NCBI GenBank assembly: GCA_903813345.2
Contig: CAIIXF020000001.1
Coordinates: 58,421,885 to 58,485,884, forward strand
Origin: Owenia fusiformis
Taxonomy: Eukaryota; Annelida; Polychaeta; Sabellida; Oweniidae
Length of the DNA stretch: 64,000 nt
Direction of reading: 5' to 3'
This document shows, one piece after another, positions 37,201 through 49,200 of the stretch. The position numbers and the translations under genes are program-made. The first letter of the stretch is position 1. Each line of letters starts with the position of its first letter. Under the pieces are notes generated by a model. That model did not search any database. It saw nothing but the letters and a program-made list of their open reading frames with translations, and was not told the DNA's origin.

Positions 37201-40200
37201 CAAACACATTCGGGTCACCATTCTCAATTCGTAGCCTGCTGAATCTGAGTGATGAGACATCATTTGAATCTACACCACAATCTAAAGTAGCAACCTGCAG
37301 CAGCAGCATCATGTCAAGCCTCTCCTCGCATCCTGCTGACTTAACCAGGACTCTAGCTGCTGATATAAACACTCCAGCTAAGATGTCACAGTCGCCCAAG
37401 ACTGTATCGCCTCAGCTGATCCCAGTACCAGCCTGTATCTCTGCTCTGGAGGAACACTTCTACTCACTCAAGCACCAGATGCGTGATCCTACCAAGCTGC
37501 TGGAACTAGAGGTCTACTATCGTCAACAGGTCCATCAGCTGGAATATGGGCGATATGCCCATTTGACAACCTGCTTACCCATGTATCAACATGCCATCAA
37601 CATCCAGTTCGACCATCAGCTCCGCCAGCTGGTTGATCAAGTGGAATGCAGCATGAGAATCTTGGAGACATCTACCATCACTAAGGACAGCATTCGCAAC
37701 AACCTTACCATAAGAGAGGCTGGGAATTCACTGGAAAGCTATCTGCCTCAGCCGATAATGACATCAACTCCAAAGAAGAAATCTGGGATTCTCAAGAAGA
37801 AATATCGTAACCGTGGAGTATACAGCTATCACGCTAAAGAAGTGCTCGAGACTTGGTACGCAGTCAACAGCCCCTACCCCACTACCGACATTATCCTCTC
37901 TCTCGCCACCAAGGCTGGGCTCTCCACGTCCCAGGTTCGCAAATGGTTCTGCAACAAACGACACCAGTGTGGACATGTCAACAGGAAGCTTGTTCGCCAT
38001 CTACATCAGCATAATGAACCCGTTCCCAACAGCTCTGTGCAGTCTTGGATGTAACATTACACATTCACCAGTGGACTTACAGTGAATGCAATATTAAATT
38101 GCCAAATTGTATAAAATGTGTACATATATTTGTAAATATAGTTTGTCGATTAAATAATTTGTTTTTATAAAATAAAGTATATAAAAATCAAATACTTTTT
38201 TCTGTTGTAATTTGTTTGGTTAGCCTGTTTGGTTAAGTGAAACATAAATACAAGTTCTCCATTGTACTCTAAATATTCTTTATTCATAACTCTATGCAAT
38301 ACCCTAAAAATCAATTTGAAAACCGAGAGAAAATACACAGTCAGTTGTAAAATGGTACAATTCACTTTATTTTTGAAATTGTAGTAAGTAACATGTATAA
38401 TCATCTTATTGTTGAGATTTTAGATCGCAAAATATAATCTTTCTTGATCTTTTAAGCTTATAACCGCAGGGAGTGATTCATGTAGAGATATAAGTTAGGA
38501 TCAAAGGAAAACAATTACAACCAATCAGATCACTACATTTGTTAGATCCTACTGTAAAAAAACATTACCTGCTGAGAGGGACGATCATAGAATATAATCT
38601 CCCTTGATCTTAATCCTTTAAGCTTATAACCCCAGGGGGTGATTCATTTAGAGATATAAGTTGGGATCAAAGATAACAGTAACAACCAATCAGATCACTG
38701 CATTTGTTAGATCCTACTGTTAAAAAACATTACCTGCTGAGAGGAAAGATCACAGCACACAATCTCCCTTGATCTTAATCCTTTAAGCTTATAACCCCAG
38801 GAGGTCACTCCTGTAGAGCTATGAGTTGGGATCAAAGATAACAGTAACAACCAATCAGATCACTGCATTTGTATGATCAAACAGGTATAAAACAGATATC
38901 TCAGCTGAAAATGAATACCACCAGAATACCATAGAAGATAATCTTCCTTGATCCTAATACTTTATGCTGATTATCCCCAGGGGGTGATTCACCTAGAGAT
39001 AAGGTGGGATCGAATGAAAACAGTAACAACCAATAAGAACACTGGATTTGTTTGATCATACTGATATAAAACATTACCTGATGAGAGGATAGATCATGGA
39101 AGATAAACTCCATTGATCTTAATCTTATAAGCTTATAACCTCAGGGGGTGACTCAAGTTGAGATAAGTTGGATCAAAGGAAAACAATTACAACCAATCAG
39201 ATCACTGCATTTGTCAGATCCTACTGTTAAAAAAACATTACCTGCTGAGAGGAAAGATCAGAGAGGATAATCTCCCTTGATCTTAATCCTTTAACTCCAG
39301 GGGGTGATTCAGAGAGATGATTTAAGATCAAGAGGATCAAGGGAAAACAAAAGCAACCAATCAGAATGCAGGATTTCTGCAAACAGGTATATAAGGCAGA
39401 CAATTTCTGTTGAACATCAGACTTCTGTCAATGATCTTTACAGTGAATACAACAGTGAAGTACAATTTGATACATCTGAAGCATGGCCTACAAATATGAT
39501 ACTCCAGCAAGACATGCTATGTTTAAAACTGCTACTCCAGTCAGCAAGAAGACAACAAACACATTCGAGTCACCATTCTCAATTCGTAGCCTGCTGAATC
39601 TGAGTGATGAGACATCATTTGAATCTACACCACAATCTGAAGTAGCAACCTGCAGCAGCATCATGTCAAGCCTCGCCTCGCAGGACTCTAGGACTCTAGC
39701 TGCCAATATAAACACTCCAGCCAAGATGTCACAGTCACCCAAGACTGTATCACCACAGCAGATTCCAGTACCAGCCTGTATCTCTGCTCTGGAGGAACAC
39801 TTCTACTCACTCAAGCACCAGATGCGTGATCCTACCAAGCAGCTGGAACTAGAGGTCTTCTATCGTCAACAGGCCCATCAGCTGGAATATGGGCGTTATG
39901 CCCATCTGTCAAACTGTCTACCCATGCATCAACATGCCATCAACATCCAGTTTGACCATCAGCTCCGCCTACTGGTTGATCAAGTGGAACACAGCATGAG
40001 AATCTTGAAGACATCTACTATCACTAAGGACAGCATTAGCAACAACCTTGCCACAAGAGAGGCTGGGAACTCACTGGAAAACCGTCTGCCTCAGCCGATA
40101 ATGACATCAACTCCAAAGAAGAAATCTGGGATTCTCAAGAAGAAATATTGTAACCGTGGAGTATACAGCTATCATGCTAAAGAAGTGCTCGAGACTTGGT

Positions 40201-43200
40201 ACGCAGTCAACTCTCACAGCCCCTACCCCACTACCGACATTATCCTCTCTCTCGCCACCAAGGCTGGGCTCTCCACGTCCCAGGTTCGCAAGTGGTTCTG
40301 CAACAACCGACACCAGTGTGGACATGTCAACAGGAAGCTTGTTCGCCATCTACATCAGCACAATGAACCCGTTCCCAACAGCTCTGTACAGTCTTGGATG
40401 TAACATTACACATTCACCAGTGGACTTACAGTGAATGCAATATTAAATTGCCAAATTGTATAAAATGTGTACAAATGCTTGTAAATATAGTTTTTTGTAA
40501 ATTAAATAATTTGTTTTAATAAAATAAAATATATAAAAATCAAATACTATTTTCTGTTGTAATTTGTTTGGTGGTTAGCCTGTTTGGTTAAGTGAAACAT
40601 AAATACAAGTTCTCCATTGTGATCAGGATATTCTTTATTCATAACTCTATGCAATACCCTAAAAATCAATTTGAAAACTGAGAGATAAAACACAGTCAGT
40701 TGTAAAATAGTGCAATTCACTTTATTTTTGAAATTGTAGTAAGTAACATGTATAATCATCCTATTGTTGGGATTTAAGATCGCTAAATATAATCTTTCTT
40801 GATCTGTATATTTTAAGCTTATAATCCCAGGGGGTGATTCATGTAGAGATATAAGTAAGGATGAAAGGAAAACAATTACAACCAATCAGATCACTGCATT
40901 TGTTAGATCCTACTGTTAAAAAAACATTACCTGCTGAGAGAAAAGATCACAGCATACAATCTCCCTTGATCTTAATCCTTTAAGCTTATAACCCCAGGAG
41001 GTCATTCCTGTAGAGCTATGAGTTGGGATCAAAGATAACAGTAACGACCAATCAGATCACTGCATTTGTATGATCAAACAGGTATAAAACAGATATCTCA
41101 GCTGAGAATGAATACCACCAGAATACCATAGAAGATAATCTTCCTTGATCCTAATACTTTATGCTGATAATCCCCAGGGGGTGATTCACCTAGAATGGTG
41201 GGATCAAATGAAAACAGTAACAACCAATAAGAACACTGGATTTGTTTGATCATACTGATATAAAACATTACCTGATGAGAGGATAGATCATGGAAGATGA
41301 ACTCCATTGATCTTAATCTTATAAGCTTATAACCTCAGGGGGTGACTCAAGTTGAGATAAGTTGGATCAAAGGAAAACAATTACAACCAATCAGATCACT
41401 GCATTTGTTAGATCCTACTGTTAAAAAAAACATTACCTGCTGAGAGGATAGATCAGAGAGGATAATCTCCCTTGATCTTTATCCTTTAATAGGGGGTTGT
41501 TCAGAGAGATGATTTAAGATCAAGAGGATCAAGGGAAAACAAAAGCAACCAATCAGAATGCAGGATTTCTGCAAACAGGTATATAAGACAGACAATTTCT
41601 GTGGAACATCAGACTTATGTCAATGATCTTTACAGTGAATACAACAGTGAAGTACAATTTGATACATCTGAAGCATGGCCTTCAAATATGATACTCCAGC
41701 AAGACATGCTATGTTTAAAACTGCAACTCCAGTCACTAAGAAGACTTCAAGCACATTTGAGTCACCATTCTCAATCCGCAGCCTCTTGAATCTGAGAGAG
41801 GAGACATCACTTGAATCTACACAACCGGCTAAACTCGCACCCAGCAGCATCATGTCAAGTCTGACTCTAGCTGCCAATATAAACACTCCAGCCAAGATGT
41901 CACAGTCGCCCAAGACTGTATCGCCTCAGCTGATCCCAGTACCAGCCTGTATCTCTGCTCTGGAGGAACACTTCTACTCACTCAAGCACCAGATGCGTGA
42001 TCCTACCAAGCTGCTGGAACTAGAGGTCTTCTATCGTCAACAGGCCCATCAGCTGGAATATGGGCGATATGCCCATCTATCATCCTGTCTACCCATGCAT
42101 CAACATGCCATCAACATCCAGTTTGGCCATCAGCTCCGCCTACTGGTTGATCAAGTGGAACACAGCATAAGAATCTTGGAGACATCTACCATCACTAAGG
42201 ACAGCATTTGCAACAACCTTGCCATAAGAGAGACTGGAAATTCACTGAAAAACCGTCTGCCTCAGCCAATAATGACATCAACTCCAAAGAAGAAATCTGG
42301 GATTCTCAAGAAGAAATATCGTAACCGTGGAGTATACAGCTATCACGCTAAAGAAGTGCTCGAGACTTGGTACGCAGTCAACTCTCACAGCCCCTACCCC
42401 ACTACAGACATTATCGTCTCTCTCGCCACCAAGGCTGAGCTCTCCACGTCCCAAGTTCGCAAGTGGTTCTGCAACAAACGACACCAGTGTGGACATGTCA
42501 ACAGGAAGCTTGTTCGCCATCTACATCAGCATAATGAACCCGTTCCCAACAGCTCTGTGCAGTCTTGGATGTAACATTACAAATTCATCAATGGACATTC
42601 AATGTTTACATTATTAAATTGTTCAAAATGTGTAAATATACTTGTAAATATAGTTTTTTGTAAGTTAAATAATTTGTTTTTATAAAATAAAATATATAAA
42701 AATCAAATACTATTTTCTGTTGTAATCTATGTGTTTCGCCCTGTTTAGTCATGTGAAACAAAAATACAACATTCCCCATTTGTGGAACTTAAGACAACCT
42801 ATAAATATAATCTTCCTTGATATTTTCTCCAAGGTGTGACTCATGTAGAGAGATGAGTTGGGATGAAAGAACAGTATCAACAAACAAGAATGCTGCATTT
42901 CTGAGATCAAACAATAAATACTGTAGAACATTTTCCACTGGGATAACTGTATATAACCCAAGACAATCAGATCACTACATTTCTAAGATCCTCTAAACAT
43001 ATGTGCTTGGAATCAAAGACAAACAGCAACAACCAATTAGATCACTGTATTTCTAAAATCCTACTAATATATAACACTAGCTGTTGAGAGGAAAGATCAT
43101 GGAAGATATTCTACCCTTGATATTAATCCTTTAAGCTGATTATCCCCTGGGGATGATTCATGTAGCGATAATTTGGATCAAAGGAAAACAGCCAATCAGA

Positions 43201-46200
43201 TCACTGCATTTGTTAAATCCAACAGATCAAAATCAAACATTACCTACACATTTCATAGATGCTTATCTCCTTTAAGCTGATTATCCCCAGGGGGTGACCC
43301 ATGTAGAGATATAAGTTGGGATCAAAGATAACAGTAACAACCAATCAGATCACTACATTTGTTAGATCCTACTGATAAAAAACATTACCTGCTGAGAGGA
43401 AAGATCATAGAATATAATCTCCCTTGATCTTAATCCTTTGAGCTTATTACCCCAGGGAGTGATTCATGAAGAGATATAAGTTGGGATCAAAGATAACAGT
43501 AACAACCAATCAACAGCTTTTCTTAGAATTCAATAAAAGTAAAACATTACCCTGTAACATTAAAGATCACAAGATATCCCCTGAACTTCATCTTTCCCCA
43601 AGGGGTAACTTGTGTAGAAGTGCCAACAGGGATATACCAAAATGGGGTAAAAAACAGAGCAAGAAAATGAAGCATTTACTACTATTATACTTACATCTAC
43701 TATTATCTAACAAGTAAAGAAGCAAGGTCTAATACCCCTCTCCACTACCATTTAAGAACCTTATCAAAATCCAAGACCACAAGCTATATTTTTGATAATG
43801 ATTTTGACCAGTTAATAAAAGAACCAACAAGAATCACACCAACATCTGCTACTTGCATTGATCTCACAGTCACTAATGTCCCAGGTCTTATAAATTCTTC
43901 TACTGTAATTGAACCTATAGGCTCATCAGACCATTGTTCAATTTTTACTCAACTCGATGTACTATTAAATAGAGAGGAAGATCAATTTAAACTTATTTGG
44001 AAATATGATACTGCAAATAAAGATGCCTTGAACCTTGAAATTGAAAAAATAAATCTGGGATTCTCAAGAAGAAATATTGTAACCGTGGAGTATACAGCTA
44101 TCATGCTAAAGAAGTGCTCGAGACTTGGTACGCAGTCAACTCTCACAGCCCCTACCCCACTACCGACATTATCCTCTCTCTCGCCACCAAGGCTGGGCTC
44201 TCCACGTCCCAGGTTCGCAAGTGGTTCTGCAACAACCGACACCAGTGTGGACATGTCAACAGGAAGCTTGTTCGCCATCTACATCAGCATAATGAACCCG
44301 TTCCCAACAGCTCTGTGCAGTCTTGGATGTAACATTACACATTCACCGGTGGACTTTCAGTGAATGCAATTAAATTGCCAAATTGTATAAAAATGTGTAC
44401 ATATATTTGTAAATATAGTTTGTCGATTAAATAATTTGTTTTTACAAAATAAAGTATAACTAGATTTGTAAATTGAACAAAGTTCAATTTAAGACTCCAG
44501 ATTGATTTACTTGAGTAGGTAGCTGAGTAAGTAACTGAGTAGCAAGCTGAGTAAGTAGATGATTAAGTAATTGAGTGAGTAGCTGAGTAGGTAGCTGAGT
44601 AGGTAGCTGAGAAGGAAGCTGAGTAAGCAGCTGAGTAGGTAGCTGAGTAGGTAGCCGAGAAGTAGGTAGCTAAGTAGGTAGCCGAGTAGGTATGTAGGTA
44701 GGTAGGTAAGTAGGAATTTTTGACCGAAAGTCGGATTGAAATTTGGTTTGCAGATTCAGATTCCTGGGAAAATTCTACCCTTATTTCATAACTCATACAT
44801 TAAATTTGGAGATTTTTTATTTTGACCCACTTTTAGGACGCCATATCTCAAAAATGGGTCAAAATACTTTCTGACGGCAAAAGGCTATCACTATTAACAC
44901 ACTCTTTTCTACCTGTATACAAAATTTTGAAGCAAATCCTAAAAGTGTAGTGCCAGAATCGTAAAAATAAGGAAAAACTAGGAATTTGACCTAGATTTTG
45001 ACCTAGGCATTTTGGTGTCCAAATATTGAAACTAGGTAGCTTTTGAGGTCCCCTTCTTTTATAGGAATTCATTATCTTAAGCTGTACTCAGTCTATATCT
45101 CGTATTTTACACTTCGAAAAAATCTTTTTTCCTTGACTTTCTATCAGAATAACATCAGATCGATTTTCTGAAATTTCAAAACGCCATAACTTCCGAACCG
45201 GAAGTCGGATAGAAATTTGATTTAAAGATTAGGATTCCTGACAAAATTCTACCCCTAATCCATAACTCATACGTTAAATTTGGCGAATTTTTATTTTGAC
45301 CTACTTTTTGGACACGCCATAACTTTGGAACCGGAAGTCGGATCGAAATTTGGTTTGCAGATTCGGATTCCTGATAAAATTCTACCCCTAATTCATAACT
45401 CATACGTTAAATTTGAAGAATTATTTATTTTGACCTACTTTTGGGACACCATATCTCAAAAGTGGGTCAAAATACTTCCTGACGGCAAAAGGCTAACACT
45501 ATTAGCACACTCTTGGCTACATGTATACACAATTTCGAAGAATATAATTAAAGTGTAGTGTCAGAATCGCAAAAATAAGGAAAAACTATGAATTTTAACT
45601 AGATTTTGACCTAGGCATTTTTGTGTCCAAATTTTTAAGCTAGGTGGCTTTTGAGGTCCCCTTCTTTAAAAAGCTTCCATTATATTTAGCTGAACTCAGT
45701 CTATATTTCGTATTTTTCACTTCAAAAAAATCTTTTTTCCCATTGACTTAACATGGGCACCAAGTTTAGCGATTTTTGAGCTTTCAAAACGCAATAACTT
45801 CCGTACTAGATGTCGGATCGAAATTTAGTTTGCAGATTCAGGTTCCTGAGATCATTCTACGCTTATTTCATAGCTCATATGTTGAATTTGGAGAACTTTT
45901 TGTTCTGACCTACTTTACGGACGCCATATCTCAAAATCGGTACGAGTAATTAAAAATCTGATGGCATATCTTTGAAAGAGCTGTTTCTATGCTACATGAT
46001 GAAAAAAAGACAAAGTTGTTTCAATAAATAACGATGAAGATAATTGAAAGAATGTTGAAAATGCAAGATTTGACCTAGTTCTTGACCTTTGACCTAGATA
46101 AAAATTTGACCTAATTTCCCATCATCCCAGATGCATTCCCTAGTTTATCATGTAAGCAGCTTAAAGTAAGCTCTTCTAGTTGGTGAGAAATCTTGTAAGG

Positions 46201-49200
46201 AGGAAGATTCTGAAAGAAAAATAATAATAATAAGAAAACTGGCAAAAGCAATAGACTCCAGATTTTCATCTGGAGTCTAATAAAGTATAAAAATCAATCA
46301 CTATTTTCTGTTGTAATTTATGTGGTTCGCCCTGTTTAGTCATGTGAAACAAAAATATAAGTTTCCCATTGGTGGACCTATAAATATCATCTTCCTTGAT
46401 CTCTATCTTATAAGCTTATTTTCCCCAGGGTGTGACTCATGTAGAGATATAAGTGATGAAAGGGATAAAAGAACAGTATCAACAAACAAGAATGCTGCAC
46501 TTCTTAAGATCAAACAATAAATAGAACATTTTCCACTGGGATAATTGAATATAACCTCCCCTTCAATCAGATCACTGCAATTCTAAGATCCTCAAAACCT
46601 ATGTTCTTGGAATCAAAGACAAACAGCAACAACCAATAACCTAGAAGCGAGTAGAAATACTCTTGAGTTACGTCATTAAAAATTCACAATTCAAAATTGA
46701 TGTCATATTTGGAATCTACATGTAAAATTACACCTAGAAATGTGGTTTTGAAAAGAGTTTATCAACTTTGAAAAATTAATTTTCTTTGAAAATGTGACTT
46801 CTTGGTCGGGGAGATTCCCCATAGACCCCATGCTGTAAAACCACAAAAAGTGAAACTGGTAACTACCTACTCGCATCTGAGTAATATCCCAGATGCGAGT
46901 AGAAATAATCTTGATTTATGTCATTAAAAATTCACAATTCAGTCAAACTGATGTCATATTTGGAATCTACATGTAAAATTACATCTAGAAATGTGGTTTT
47001 GAAAAGAGTTTATCAACTTTGAAAATTTAATTTTCTTTGAAAATGTGACTTCTAGGTCGGGGAGATTCCCCATAGAGCCCATGTTGTAAAACCACAAAAA
47101 GTGAAATATCTTTTCTTGTGTTGGGCAGATAATATTTTCTTTTACTGGACATATTTTAATTTGTATAATTATCAGATACATAAAGGTAATATGAAAAGTG
47201 AACCATTAAAACTGATGCATATTCAAGTTTAAGGGAATTTTGTAATACCCTGCCATGTTAATTCCCCCGAATCAGCCACCTGGTGGCGAAACTGGTAACT
47301 ACCTACTCGCATCTGAGTAATTAGACTCAATTATTACTGGACATATTTATAAGTTTCCCATTGGTGGACCTATAAATATCATCTTCCTTGATCTCTATCT
47401 TATAAGCTTATTTTCCCCAGGGTGTGACTCATGTAGAGATATAAGTGATGAAAGGGATAAAAGAACAGTATCAACAAACAAGAATGCTGCACTTCTTAAG
47501 ATCAAACAATAAATAGAACATTTTCCACTGGGATAATTGAATATAACCTCCCCTTCAATCAGATCACTGCAATTCTAAGATCCTCAAAACCTATGTTCTT
47601 GGAATCAAAGACAAACAGCAACAACCAATAACCTAGAAGCGAGTAGAAATACTCTTGAGTTACGTCATTAAAAATTCACAATTCAAAATTGATGTCATAT
47701 TTGGAATCTACATGTAAAATTACACCTAGAAATGTGGTTTTGAAAAGAGTTTATCAACTTTGAAAAATTAATTTTCTTTGAAAATGTGACTTCTTGGTCG
47801 GGGAGATTCCCCATAGACCCCATGCTGTAAAACCACAAAAAGTGAAACTGGTAACTACCTTCTCGCATCTGAGTAATATCCCAGATGCGAGTAGAAATAA
47901 TCTTGATTTATGTCATTAAAAATTCACAATTCAGTCAAACTGATGTCATATTTCGAATCTACATGTAAAATTACATCTAGAAATGTGGTTTTGAAAAGAG
48001 TTTATCAACTTTGAAAATTTAATTTTCTTTGAAAATGTGACTTCTAGGTCGGGGAGATTCCCCATAGAGCCCATGTTGTAAAACCACAAAAAGTGAAATA
48101 TCTTTTCTTGTGTTGGGCAGATAATATTTTCTTTTACTGGACATATTTTAATTTGTATAATTATCAGATACATAAAGGTAATATGAAAAGTGAACCATTA
48201 AAACTGATGCATATTCAAGTTTAAGGGAATTTTGTAATACCCTGCCATGTTAATTCCCCCGAATCAGCCACCTGGTGGCGAAACTGGTAACTACCTACTC
48301 GCATCTGAGTAATTAGATCACTGTATTTCTAAAATCCTACTAATATATAACACTAGCTGTTGAGAGGAAAGATCATGGAAAGAACATTACATACACATAT
48401 CATAGATGCTTATCTCCCGTTGATCTTAATCCTTTAAGCTGATTATCCCCAGGGGGTGACCCATGTAGAGATATAAGTCGGGATCAAAGATAATCGACCA
48501 ATCAGATCACTGCATTTGTTAGATCCTACTGTTAAAAAACATTACCTGCTGAGAGGAAAGATCATAGAATATAATCTCCATTGATCTTAATCCTTTAAGC
48601 TTATAACCCCAGGGAATGATTCATGGTGGATATTGAAAAACAATATCCACCAATCAAATCAAAGCTTTTGTTCAATCCAACTGGTATTCAAATTTACCCG
48701 TGAGAGGAAATTTTACAATAGAAAATCTTAAAATAAAATAAAACACACCTCGTGAGACTATTTACTGTATAGTGAAACAAAATGCATATTTTAAAAATAT
48801 ATGCTTTCACTTATGAGTGAAATCTCTCTATTACCAGGGTAAGACACTGAAAATATTCGCTCAAGACATTTATCGTTGACTGCACACATTAGAACAATTT
48901 TAATTGAATGCAACATCCACATGCAAATAAATCTACACCAGGATGAAGATGTGGCCGATGGGATCTTGTTTATAAAGCATTGAATATGGGTGAAGAAAAG
49001 TGGGAGGGAAACCATGTAGACTATGAAAAATAATTTGTCAGTAAGCTCAAGCATGATTACCACATAAATACATAATAAAACATAAGATTATAATTTCATT
49101 TCCCAATTTTATTACACAAATATATGAGAAGGTTATGCACAATTTCACAATTATATATACAATTATATTTACATTAATTTATACATTTGGCAGATTCATT

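Noticed and set aside
37813-38085. Serine/proline-rich frames overlapping the homeodomains (also at 40156, 42327 and 44028)
   Set aside because: These are shadow frames of the conserved homeodomain DNA. They recur only because the real coding sequence is duplicated.
46954-48173. Two identical 75-residue minus-strand frames as a gene pair
   Set aside because: They are identical only because the 992-bp block is duplicated. The frame lies across a MITE, has no recognised domain, and changes with the repeat boundaries.
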